This document shows positions 17,634 to 25,445 of a DNA stretch of 47,981 nt, in pieces (positions within the stretch are counted from its first letter, which is position 1; each line of letters opens with the position of its first letter). The notes below the pieces were generated by a model. That model worked only from the letters and a program-made list of their open reading frames with translations, searched no databases and had not been told where the DNA came from. A program made the translations under genes and the position numbers. Source of the stretch: Campylobacterota bacterium (lineage in GTDB: Bacteria; Campylobacterota; Campylobacteria; Campylobacterales; Sulfurovaceae); the NCBI GenBank assembly GCA_015494795.1, contig WGAM01000039.1, positions 1 to 47,981 on the forward strand, given 5' to 3'.

Positions 17634-18631
17634 TGCAAAATAGGTTTTTACTCTTAACCTCAATATTAGTTGCTCTTTTTAGTGGTTGTAGTCAAAAACA
17701 GTACTATAGACCTAAAAGTGTAGAGAGTAATTCAAATGTAATAAGCTCAACCTATGAAATAGTCAATTTTAGTAGAGATGGTGCAACTTTAGAGAATAGA
17801 GATATTTTAACTAAAGATGGAAAATTAAAATTAGATATTCCAAAGGATTATCTCTTTATAAATAGAACTCACGAGGGGATAGTTCTAGCTAATAGAGAGG
17901 GAGATTGTAAAATCTTAAAAGGTAATAGTAGTCAAAGTATAAAATTTTCTAAAGCTATAATCGCAGGAACAGTTATAGACAATAAGTTGGTATATCTACT
18001 TAGGGATAATAGTTTTGGAATATATAATCTATCTACAAAATTTATAACTTTTAATAGTAAAGGTGAAAAGACATATAGCATAGATACAAGAGTTGCTAAT
18101 CCTATTAGAGTAGATAAACTAGCCGTTGTCCCACTACTAAATGGTAAGGTAGATATATTAGATTTAAGTAGTAATAAATTAGTAAAAGAGATATTTATTA
18201 GTGGTGAGAAGTCTCTTAATAATATTATTTTTTTAAAACGATTAAAAAATATCTTAATTGTAGCTACTCCACATAAATTAGTCGCTATTAGTACTAAAGG
18301 AAAAAGAGAGTTTAAAAGAGAGATTTCTGAAGTTATAATAGATGGAAATAGCATATTTATATTTACTAAAGATGGAACAATAGCAAGATTAAATGACTCT
18401 TTAATAGTTCAAGATGAAAAAAAATTTAAATTTGCACACTTTTCTATAGCTACAATATATAAAAATAGAGTATATGCACTAGATAAGCAGGGCTATCTAA
18501 TAGTAACTAATAGAGATTTTACTAAACATAGAGTATATAAATTTAGCGAAGTTGATGGATACTCTTTTGTTTCAGGAAAATATATCTATTATAATGGTTA
18601 TAAGATTGATATGGAGAGTTTAAATTATTAA
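17633..18631 (+). CDS. Lipoprotein with beta-propeller-like repeats, BamB-like candidate
   Basis: 332 aa. A lipobox is visible as 'LFSGC' at residues 15-19, giving a mature N-terminal lipidated Cys. The body is beta-rich with repeated short strands ('LVYLLRDNSFGIYNL', 'VDILDLSSNKLV', 'IFIFTKDGTIARLN') typical of PQQ/WD-like propellers. The BamB subunit of the outer-membrane protein assembly machine is such a lipoprotein, and the YfgM-like gene directly upstream matches the proteobacterial yfgM-bamB order. The assignment rests on architecture and context. Confidence 0.6.
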   Translation: MQNRFLLLTSILVALFSGCSQKQYYRPKSVESNSNVISSTYEIVNFSRDGATLENRDILTKDGKLKLDIPKDYLFINRTHEGIVLANREGDCKILKGNSSQSIKFSKAIIAGTVIDNKLVYLLRDNSFGIYNLSTKFITFNSKGEKTYSIDTRVANPIRVDKLAVVPLLNGKVDILDLSSNKLVKEIFISGEKSLNNIIFLKRLKNILIVATPHKLVAISTKGKREFKREISEVIIDGNSIFIFTKDGTIARLNDSLIVQDEKKFKFAHFSIATIYKNRVYALDKQGYLIVTNRDFTKHRVYKFSEVDGYSFVSGKYIYYNGYKIDMESLNY

Positions 18632-18635
18632 AAAT

Positions 18636-18950
18636 TTGATAGATAAACTTCAATCTAAAAATATAGTTTTAAAAAAATTAACACCTATAGATATAAAAAA
18701 AGAGTTTAATAGTCGTAAAAAGATTAAACTATATTTAGGTATTGATTTAGATAGATATTATGTATGTATAATATACATTAAAAAAAAGAGTAAAATTTTA
18801 CAAAAAGAGGCACTAGAGCTTATGGAGTTTCATAAGAGATTAGAGAAATTTAATGATAGTGCAGTTAAGAAAAAATATATCTATATAGAAGCTCCAATAT
18901 GCTCAAAAGCTAAAGAGCTTTTTCAAAAAGAAAAATGGAAAATTTTTTGA
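18636..18950 (+). CDS. Small hypothetical protein
   Basis: 104 aa, lysine-rich and predicted soluble, starting at TTG 4 bp after the lipoprotein gene. I do not recognise a family. Two short strand-helix units ('KLYLGIDLDRYYVCIIYI' and 'YIYIEAPICSKAKELF') suggest an alpha/beta fold. The single-strand operon placement after efp and the BamB-like gene is the only functional clue. No AT-skew change marks it as foreign. Confidence 0.6.
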   Translation: MIDKLQSKNIVLKKLTPIDIKKEFNSRKKIKLYLGIDLDRYYVCIIYIKKKSKILQKEALELMEFHKRLEKFNDSAVKKKYIYIEAPICSKAKELFQKEKWKIF

Positions 18951-18968
18951 TAAATTATCTTTTTTAGG

Positions 18969-18974
18969 TATAAT
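18969..18974 (+). promoter_or_regulatory. -10 element for cbiC
   Basis: TATAAT 33 bp before the ATG at 19008, followed by a T-rich stretch. No -35 is evident and the ribosome-binding site is weak (TGGAAA). Confidence 0.45.
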
Positions 18975-19007
18975 TTTTCCTTAATTTTTTATATAAAATG
19001 GAAAAAT

Positions 19008-19715
19008 ATGTTTATACAAGAAGAACCACCAATTAATATCGGTGCAGATATATCTGTTCGCTCTTTTGAGATAATTTCAGATGAGTTAAAAAAATATCCT
19101 AAGATAGAAGATTTTGACTCTAATGAGATAGAGGTAATATCAAGACTTATTCACACCTCAACATGTTTTGAAGAGGTTTTAAACAATATCTATTTTACAC
19201 CTAATGCAGTTCCTAAAATTCAAGAACTTCTAAAAAGGAGAGCTAAGATTATTGTAGATGTTAATATGATAAAGGTTGGAATTAGCAAATTCTATTTAGA
19301 TACTTATGGAAATGAGGTTATATGTTATATAAATGAGCCTTTTACATATAAGTATGCAAAAAAAAATAGAACAACTAGAAGTTATGGAGCAGTTGTCGAG
19401 GCAATTAAGAGACATAGAGATGAGCCTATGATATTAGCTTGTGGAAATGCACCAACTTTTATATACTCTGCTGTTAATACACTACTAAATGAAAAAGTCA
19501 ATCTTAAAAATGTGGCTTTTATTCTATTTCCTGTTGGATTTGTAAATGTGGTTGAGGCAAAAGATTATGGAAAGAGATTTTGTGAATATTATAATATACC
19601 TGCTATATTAATGGAGGGTAGATTTGGAAGTTCTACCATGACAGTAGCCACTCTTCACGCTACATATAAACTTATTAAAGATTATGATGGAGATAAAAAA
19701 TATAATGGAAAATAG
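19008..19715 (+). CDS. cbiC: Precorrin-8X/cobalt-precorrin-8 methylmutase CbiC/CobH
   Basis: 235 aa. Family marks are 'LIHTST' with the catalytic-type His near residue 48, 'IIVDVNMIKVGI', 'CGNAPTFIY' and 'FPVGFVNVVEAK'. It moves a methyl group from C11 to C12 to give (cobalt-)hydrogenobyrinate in cobalamin biosynthesis. The usual 'TRSAAA'-type motif reads 'TRSYGAVV'. The rest of the corrin pathway is not in the window. Its 3' end overlaps the next gene by up to 32 bp. Confidence 0.9.
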   Translation: MFIQEEPPINIGADISVRSFEIISDELKKYPKIEDFDSNEIEVISRLIHTSTCFEEVLNNIYFTPNAVPKIQELLKRRAKIIVDVNMIKVGISKFYLDTYGNEVICYINEPFTYKYAKKNRTTRSYGAVVEAIKRHRDEPMILACGNAPTFIYSAVNTLLNEKVNLKNVAFILFPVGFVNVVEAKDYGKRFCEYYNIPAILMEGRFGSSTMTVATLHATYKLIKDYDGDKKYNGK

Positions 19716-20142
19716 AGTTAATGATATGGGTTCAGAGGTAGTAGAGGGTTATAGATGTAAACCTAAAAATTATGATGCCAATAGACCAATTATGCACTAT
19801 AAGAGTCTTATATTTATCTGTAATGGAGAGAGGTGTAAAAAGGCAGGAAAGATAGATAAAGCCTCCTACTTAAGAGATATTATAAAAGATATGGGTTTAA
19901 ATAGGGGAAAAAATAGAATTAAAGTAACTAGAACAGGCTGTTATGGAGCTTGTAGATTTAGACAAGTTTGCCATATTACAGAGAATACCCAAATTAATGG
20001 AAATCCTAAAAATAACTCTTTATGGTTAAAACATACACATAATTTTAAAGAGTCAGACTGGAGAAGAGTATTTACTGCACTATCTGAAGATGTAGAATTA
20101 AAAGAGATATTAGATAATTTTATATCCATAAAACTATATTAA
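19684..20142 (+). CDS. (2Fe-2S) thioredoxin-like ferredoxin, probably cobalamin-pathway associated
   Basis: 152 aa at most. A 2Fe-2S thioredoxin-like ferredoxin pattern is present: 'ICNGERCKKAG' and, about 40 residues later, 'GCYGACRFRQVCH'. Four or five Cys are available for a cluster. Ferredoxins of this kind sit next to cbi genes in several anaerobic-pathway clusters (CbiW-like), and here the gene overlaps cbiC. The start is uncertain: ATG at 19684, 19705 (GGAG 12 bp upstream) or 19726. An electron-carrier role in corrin synthesis is inferred from context. Confidence 0.7.
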   Translation: MMEIKNIMENRVNDMGSEVVEGYRCKPKNYDANRPIMHYKSLIFICNGERCKKAGKIDKASYLRDIIKDMGLNRGKNRIKVTRTGCYGACRFRQVCHITENTQINGNPKNNSLWLKHTHNFKESDWRRVFTALSEDVELKEILDNFISIKLY

Positions 20143-20220
20143 CTTATTGAATTAAACAGCAACGATTTAGATTTATATTAGTAAGATTTCACCTTTAATA
20201 TAATATTTAGGACAGATAAT

Positions 20221-21543
20221 ATGCTTATAAATAAACTATTCGATACTGCTATAATAGGTGGTGGTGTAGCTGGAAGCTCACTACTCTTTACACTTGCTAG
20301 ATATACAAATCTAAATAATATCATTCTATTTGAGAAGTATGATGAGGTGAGTCAATTAAACTCTAACCCTAAGGCAAATTCACAAACACTTCATGTTGGA
20401 GATATTGAGAGTAACTACACTTATGAAAAAGCAAAAAAGGTTAAAGAGTCATCTTCTATGGTATCAAACTATATAAAAAGATTTAATGGAGTTGATAGTT
20501 GTGGTTTTGTAAAAGATAAGATGCTCTTAGCAGTAGGTGAAGAGGAGATTATAGAGTTAAAAAATCGTTTTAATGAGTTTAAATCACTATATCCATATCT
20601 TGAACTATGGGATAGAGAGTTCTTAGAAGAGTTTGAACCTAAATTAGTAGAGGGTAGAGATGAGCCTATATTAGCTATGGGGGTTAGAGGAGAGATAACT
20701 ACAGTTGATTATAAAAAACTTAGTGAGAGTTTTATTCAAGAGGCATTAAATACAGAAAAAAATATTCAGATGCGTTATAATGAAGAGGTAATCAAGATAG
20801 AGAAAGAGAATAATATATATAAGATAACAACAGATACAACCTCATTTAAGGCTAAGAGTCTAGTGGTTAATGCTGGTGCATACTCTTTACTATTTGCTCA
20901 ATCTATGGGATATGGAGAAGATTATGCAATATTACCAATAGGTGGCTCTTTCTTCTTTACTAAAGAGAAACTCTTAAACTCAAAAGTATATACTATGCAA
21001 AATCCAAAACTCCCATTTGCCGCTGTCCATGCAGACCCAGATTTAACAGAAAATTGGAATACAAGATTTGGACCTACTGCGTTTGCACTCCTAAAACTTG
21101 AGAGATACCATAAACTTCACCTTAAAGATTTAATCTCTGCTCTTAATATTGATAAGAGTGTAACACAGGTATATCTAAATCTATTTAAAGATAAAAGTAT
21201 TCGCTCATATATATTAAAAAACTTCTTAGAAGAGATACCACACTTTGGAAAAGAGATATTTATTAGAGATGCAAGAAAAATTATACCTTCACTATCTGCT
21301 AGTGATTTAAAATTTGCAGATGGATATGGTGGGATGCGTCCACAGATTATAGATAAGAGAAAGAGAGAGTTACTACTAGGAGAGGCGAAAATTAAAGAGG
21401 ATGGAATTATATTTAATATGACACCAAGTCCGGGGGCTACAAGCTCACTATATATAGCTTGGCAAGATGCTAAAAGTATATGTGAAATTTTAAATGCCTC
21501 TTTTGATAGTGAAAAACATAAATTAGAGATATTAAATAATTAA
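20221..21543 (+). CDS. mqo: Malate:quinone oxidoreductase (Helicobacter/Campylobacter type)
   Basis: 440 aa FAD-dependent oxidoreductase. The dinucleotide-binding GxGxxG-type loop is 'IIGGGVAGSSLL' at the N-terminus, and 'NPKANSQTLHVGDIE' is the substrate-side motif of the Mqo family. It oxidises malate to oxaloacetate and passes electrons to menaquinone at the inner membrane, replacing NAD-dependent malate dehydrogenase. AGGA lies 8 bp upstream. The downstream neighbour is a DASS-family transporter, which could bring in C4-dicarboxylates. The family is clear; other 2-hydroxyacid substrates are possible. Confidence 0.85.
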   Translation: MLINKLFDTAIIGGGVAGSSLLFTLARYTNLNNIILFEKYDEVSQLNSNPKANSQTLHVGDIESNYTYEKAKKVKESSSMVSNYIKRFNGVDSCGFVKDKMLLAVGEEEIIELKNRFNEFKSLYPYLELWDREFLEEFEPKLVEGRDEPILAMGVRGEITTVDYKKLSESFIQEALNTEKNIQMRYNEEVIKIEKENNIYKITTDTTSFKAKSLVVNAGAYSLLFAQSMGYGEDYAILPIGGSFFFTKEKLLNSKVYTMQNPKLPFAAVHADPDLTENWNTRFGPTAFALLKLERYHKLHLKDLISALNIDKSVTQVYLNLFKDKSIRSYILKNFLEEIPHFGKEIFIRDARKIIPSLSASDLKFADGYGGMRPQIIDKRKRELLLGEAKIKEDGIIFNMTPSPGATSSLYIAWQDAKSICEILNASFDSEKHKLEILNN

Positions 21544-21578
21544 TTGAAACATCTTATAGTATATCATAACTTTTAAAG

Positions 21579-21587
21579 TGATATAAT
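21579..21587 (+). promoter_or_regulatory. Extended -10 promoter of the DASS transporter gene
   Basis: TGATATAAT, a perfect extended -10, 26 bp before the start codon, with GGAG at 21603-21606. It suggests the transporter can be expressed independently of mqo. Confidence 0.6.
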
Positions 21588-21613
21588 ATATTAAAAAATA
21601 TTGGAGAATTTTT

Positions 21614-22972
21614 ATGAGTAAAATTATAAATACCTATAGACCTATTATTTATGCTCTTGTTATCGGTTTAGCATTATATATTGTATCGCTTAATTTTTTT
21701 AACAATATACAATCAACTCTAATTGGAGTTGTAGCCTTTTTGGTTACAGTCTGGACAAATGAGGCACTACCTTTAGGGGTAGTATCTCTACTTCCGATTA
21801 TTCTATTTCCAGCCTTTGGAATTTTGGATTTAAATGATACCACAGTAAACTACTCTAAATCTATTATATTTCTATTTTTAGGTGGGTTTATGTTGGCTAT
21901 TGCTATTGAAAAAACTAAACTACATCAATACTTTTCAGCTAAACTATTGAGTTTTTTTCCAAAGACTCCAACAGGAATTATATATGCACTAGCAGTAACA
22001 TCTGCACTACTTAGCTCAATATTATCAAATACCACAATTACACTTCTTCTAATGCCTATTGCTATCTTTTTAAGTGAGAATATAAAACTAAAGATTAGAT
22101 TTCTCTTAGCTACTGCTTATGGTGCTAGTGTAGGTGGTATCTTAACACCAATTGGAACACCTCCAAATCTTATCCTTTTAGGATTTTTAGAAGATAAGGG
22201 ACTTCCTACAGTTGAGTTTGGACAGTGGGTATATATGATGTTGCCTATAGTTGCAATTATGTTACTTATTATCCCTTGGTTACTTGCTTTTAGTGTAAAA
22301 AATGAGTCTGTAAAAGGTATTGGAGATGATAAAATCCCTACTCTAAATCAAGAGCAGAAGAGATTATATATAATTATGGGAGTTTTAGCTCTACTTTTAG
22401 TTATTAATACTTTTACTAAACAGATATTTGGATTTTCATTCAATGAAAAGATAATTCTTTTAGGATTTGGACTATTAATGTTTATGCCAAAGATAGGGTT
22501 TTTGGATTGGGAAGATACAAGAGTTCTACCGTATGAGATTATTTTTCTATTTGGAGCAGGATTTAGCATTGCAAGAGCATTTGGAAGTACAGGGTTAGCT
22601 TCTGATATAGCACATAAATTGAGTTTTATTAGTGATATGCCTCTATTTTGGATGTTCCTACTTGTCTCTTTTGTTGTTGCATTCTCAACAGAGATTACAA
22701 GTAATACTGCTCTAACATCAATAGCAGTACCTATATTTTATGAGTTTGCAAAAAATATGCCAAATGGAGAAGGAATTTTACTATTAATGGTTGCTACTGT
22801 ATCTGCAAGTTACGCCTTTATGTTACCGATTGCGACTCCTCCAAATGCTATTATTATGAGTTCAAAAGTAATCCCTATTAGCACTATGGCAAAAGTTGGA
22901 TTTAAAGCAAATCTTATAGGAATACTCCTTGTAGCTACAGTGGCATACTATCTATGGGGAGTTATGTTATAG
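21614..22972 (+). CDS. DASS/SLC13-family anion (di/tricarboxylate or sulfate) transporter
   Basis: 452 aa, about eleven transmembrane segments. The two DASS signature SNT motifs are present as 'LSNTTITLLL' (about 137) and 'ITSNTALTSI' (about 367), each followed by a 'PPN' loop ('IGTPPNLI' and 'IATPPNAI'), giving the inverted-repeat architecture of sodium-coupled carboxylate and sulfate transporters. Next to mqo, malate/succinate/fumarate uptake is the more likely role, but sulfate cannot be excluded. The stop is 10 bp before dprA. Confidence 0.85.
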   Translation: MSKIINTYRPIIYALVIGLALYIVSLNFFNNIQSTLIGVVAFLVTVWTNEALPLGVVSLLPIILFPAFGILDLNDTTVNYSKSIIFLFLGGFMLAIAIEKTKLHQYFSAKLLSFFPKTPTGIIYALAVTSALLSSILSNTTITLLLMPIAIFLSENIKLKIRFLLATAYGASVGGILTPIGTPPNLILLGFLEDKGLPTVEFGQWVYMMLPIVAIMLLIIPWLLAFSVKNESVKGIGDDKIPTLNQEQKRLYIIMGVLALLLVINTFTKQIFGFSFNEKIILLGFGLLMFMPKIGFLDWEDTRVLPYEIIFLFGAGFSIARAFGSTGLASDIAHKLSFISDMPLFWMFLLVSFVVAFSTEITSNTALTSIAVPIFYEFAKNMPNGEGILLLMVATVSASYAFMLPIATPPNAIIMSSKVIPISTMAKVGFKANLIGILLVATVAYYLWGVML

Positions 22973-22982
22973 AGGAGCTATT

Positions 22983-23762
22983 TTGATAAAAAGAGTAGAT
23001 TGGCATATAGAAGAGTTGGATAGTATGAAAAAGTATCCAAAAGAGCTATACTATATTGGTGACAAGACTCTTCTAAATAGACCAAAAGTATCTATTGTAG
23101 GTTCAAGACGACCTTTAAACTATACAAAACAATTTACATATAAAATAGCAAAAGCTCTAACCGATAGAGGAGTAGCTATTGTAAGTGGTCTAGCTATGGG
23201 TGTTGATGCCATAGCTCACGGTTCTGCTACAGCTAAAAATAGTATAGCAGTTGTAGCAAATAGTTTAGATATTAGATACCCTTCAGTTAACCGTTCTCTA
23301 ATCGAAGAGATAGAAAAGAGTGGTTTAATTTTAAGTCAATTTCCAAAAACATTTAAACCTACACCTTGGAGTTTTGTTGTAAGAAATGAACTTGTTGTAG
23401 CTTTAGGAGATATTTTAATTGTAACAGAGGCAAATAAGAATAGTGGCTCTATGCGTTCTGTTGAGTTTGCCTTAAAAATGGGAAAATCTATATTTGTATT
23501 ACCCCATCGCTTAGATGAGAGTATGGGAACAAATAGACTTATATCTAACGGTTTAGCTCAACCTATATATAATATTGATGAGTTTGCAAATAAATATGGA
23601 GCAGTACCCAAAAATGATAATATCCAAAGAGATGAATTTTTCTATTTTTGTCAAACCTCGCCAACGCTAGATGAGGCTATTAGAAAATTTGATAGTAGAG
23701 TCTATGAGGCTGAATTAGAGGGATTAATCTCTATTGAGAATGGGTTAGTTAAATTAATATGA
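22983..23762 (+). CDS. dprA: DNA processing protein DprA
   Basis: 259 aa, a short form with the Rossmann-like DprA core and a short C-terminal tail. 'GSRRPLNYTKQ' and 'VSGLAMGVDAIAHGSA' are family signatures. DprA loads RecA on incoming single-stranded DNA during natural transformation. The TTG start has AGGAG upstream at 22973-22977. The stop overlaps the ribD ATG by four bases. With ComFC earlier in the window, this supports competence in this lineage. Confidence 0.92.
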   Translation: MIKRVDWHIEELDSMKKYPKELYYIGDKTLLNRPKVSIVGSRRPLNYTKQFTYKIAKALTDRGVAIVSGLAMGVDAIAHGSATAKNSIAVVANSLDIRYPSVNRSLIEEIEKSGLILSQFPKTFKPTPWSFVVRNELVVALGDILIVTEANKNSGSMRSVEFALKMGKSIFVLPHRLDESMGTNRLISNGLAQPIYNIDEFANKYGAVPKNDNIQRDEFFYFCQTSPTLDEAIRKFDSRVYEAELEGLISIENGLVKLI

Positions 23763-24772
23763 GTCACCAAATATATATGAGCCAAGCTATAAAAAAAGCG
23801 TGGGAGTATCAACTTCTAACATATCCAAATCCAGCAGTTGGTGCATTAATCCTATATAATAATGAGATAGTAGCCTTAGAGGCTCATCAGAAAGCAGGAG
23901 GGTCTCATGCTGAAGTGTTAGCTCTTATCTCTGCCTATGAGACTATTTCAAAAAAAAAGATAGAGTTTAATAGATTTAATGCCCATCAAGCACATAAATT
24001 TCTCTATAGTTTACCAAAAGGTTTTTTTTCAAATTGTATAGTTTATATAACACTTGAGCCATGTTCCCATAAGGGGAAAACCCCATCTTGTGCCTCTCTA
24101 TTAGCAGAGTTAAAACCTAAAAAAGTTGTTATTGCTACACTTGACCCTATAGAGGGGCATAATGGGGGAGTAGAACGACTTAAAGAGCATGGAATAGCTG
24201 TTAAGGTTGGAGTTTGCGAAAAAGAGGCAAAAGATTTAATAGAGCCTTTTTTAATTTGGCAAAAGAGAGCCTTTGTTCTATTTAAAATTGCTCAAACCTC
24301 AAATGGAAAGATTGGAGGTGGATATTTAAGCTCAAAAGAGTCTTTAACTCATGTTCATCAGTTACGCGCTCTCTGTAGCAAAATGATTATTGGAGGAAAT
24401 ACCATAAGAGTTGATAGACCAACACTAGATTGCAGATTTATAGATAGTAAAAAAGCACCAGATATTATTATCTACTCTAAAAAAGATAATTTTGATAGAG
24501 ATATTCCTCTATTTAAGATTAAAGATAGAGAGGTTTTAATATCTTCAAATTTAGAATATGAGTTTAAGAGAAAATCTTTTATACTGATTGAGGGTGGAGA
24601 GGGTATGATAAACAGTCTAAAAGATAAGATAGATTGGCTACTTCAATATCAAACCCCTAAACTATCTTCTCATAACTCACACTATAATGTAGATATAGAT
24701 TTAGAGTTTCTACATCAAGATAGAGTAGGAGTTGATTTAAGATTATGGAGTAGAAATATCCCTAACAAATAG
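23759..24772 (+). CDS. ribD: Bifunctional riboflavin biosynthesis protein RibD (deaminase/reductase)
   Basis: 337 aa. The N-terminal deaminase domain has the zinc site 'HAEV' (near residue 50) and 'LEPCSHKGKTPSCA'. The C-terminal part (about 175-337) is the reductase, with 'SNGKIGG', 'GGNTIRVDRPTLDCR' and 'LIEGGEGM'. It carries out steps two and three of riboflavin synthesis. It is slightly shorter than the usual ~360 aa. It overlaps dprA by ATGA, and its last 30 bp overlap the end of the convergent DUF1566 gene. Confidence 0.9.
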   Translation: MSHQIYMSQAIKKAWEYQLLTYPNPAVGALILYNNEIVALEAHQKAGGSHAEVLALISAYETISKKKIEFNRFNAHQAHKFLYSLPKGFFSNCIVYITLEPCSHKGKTPSCASLLAELKPKKVVIATLDPIEGHNGGVERLKEHGIAVKVGVCEKEAKDLIEPFLIWQKRAFVLFKIAQTSNGKIGGGYLSSKESLTHVHQLRALCSKMIIGGNTIRVDRPTLDCRFIDSKKAPDIIIYSKKDNFDRDIPLFKIKDREVLISSNLEYEFKRKSFILIEGGEGMINSLKDKIDWLLQYQTPKLSSHNSHYNVDIDLEFLHQDRVGVDLRLWSRNIPNK

Positions 24773-25303
24773 AGCATGATATTTAAGTTTTTTTGCTCTC
24801 CAATAGTCATATCCTCTACTAAAATCAGCTACCCAAGCATAAGGTTCATTCTCTTCAGATATACTCCAAAAGATACTATCTGTTGGCATAGACTCTAAAA
24901 AATCTTTAATAATATAGTGACTATCTCCATAAGAGTTTACCCTACTCTGCTTTGTAAAAAGAACTTCTAGCTCATCTATTGTAGGAAGTCTCCAACCTCT
25001 ATAGCCTGAAATCTCTAACTTCTCTCCATACTCTATTGCCTCCTGCCAACTATATAGATTTTTATCCAGAAATCGTTGATACATAAGATTATTAAAAAAT
25101 ATAATATTATCAACTTTATATATTTTTCTCTTTTTTACTCTATCTATACTATCTTTAAAGGTAAAATCTCTATCTAACTGTTTTATCTCTAATATCTCTT
25201 TCTCTATTCTGCTCATTTTAGATTTGATATCATCAATCTTTAACTTTACACTCTCTAATTTTTCTGCTCTCTGTTTATACATTCTATTATTATCTATATT
25301 CAT
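24743..25303 (-). CDS. DUF1566 (Lcl C-terminal-like) protein with N-terminal coiled coil
   Basis: 186 aa. Residues about 5-45 form a charged coiled coil. The rest carries the DUF1566 pattern 'WQEAIEYGEKLEISGYRGWRLPT', here split as 'WQEAIEYGEKL' and 'GYRGWRLPTIDEL', followed by 'FWSISEENEPYAWVADFSRG'. Such domains are common in Campylobacterota surface or accessory proteins, with C-type-lectin/FGE-like folds proposed. No signal peptide is visible, so it may be cytosolic. AAGGAG precedes the ATG. Function unknown. Its 3' end overlaps ribD by 30 bp in the opposite sense. Confidence 0.75.
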   Translation of the reverse strand: MNIDNNRMYKQRAEKLESVKLKIDDIKSKMSRIEKEILEIKQLDRDFTFKDSIDRVKKRKIYKVDNIIFFNNLMYQRFLDKNLYSWQEAIEYGEKLEISGYRGWRLPTIDELEVLFTKQSRVNSYGDSHYIIKDFLESMPTDSIFWSISEENEPYAWVADFSRGYDYWRAKKLKYHALFVRDISTP

Positions 25304-25326
25304 AATTATCTCCTTTATAGAGTAGA

Positions 25327-25352
25327 TGTTATTATTAGTTAATATAATAACA
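25327..25352. repeat. Inverted repeat between the DUF1566 and repeat-protein genes
   Basis: TGTTATTAT (25327-25335) and ATAATAACA (25344-25352) are perfect 9 bp arms around an 8 bp centre, located between divergent genes. It is a possible operator, or chance in AT-only DNA. Confidence 0.4.
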
Positions 25353-25410
25353 TAATTAAAAAAAATAATTACTTAAAGTTTAAATTTATTGTTATATGTT
25401 ATGATAAATA

Positions 25411-25419
25411 TGCTATAAT
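25411..25419 (+). promoter_or_regulatory. Extended -10 promoter of the repeat-protein gene
   Basis: TGCTATAAT, a perfect extended -10, 26 bp before the ATG at 25446, with AGGAG at 25435-25439. Confidence 0.65.
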
Positions 25420-25445
25420 AAAAAATAATATTTTAGGAGCTAATT

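Noticed and set aside
20199-20204. TATAAT as the mqo promoter
   Set aside because: It lies only 16 bp before the start codon, so transcription would begin at or after the ribosome-binding site. The real promoter is probably elsewhere.
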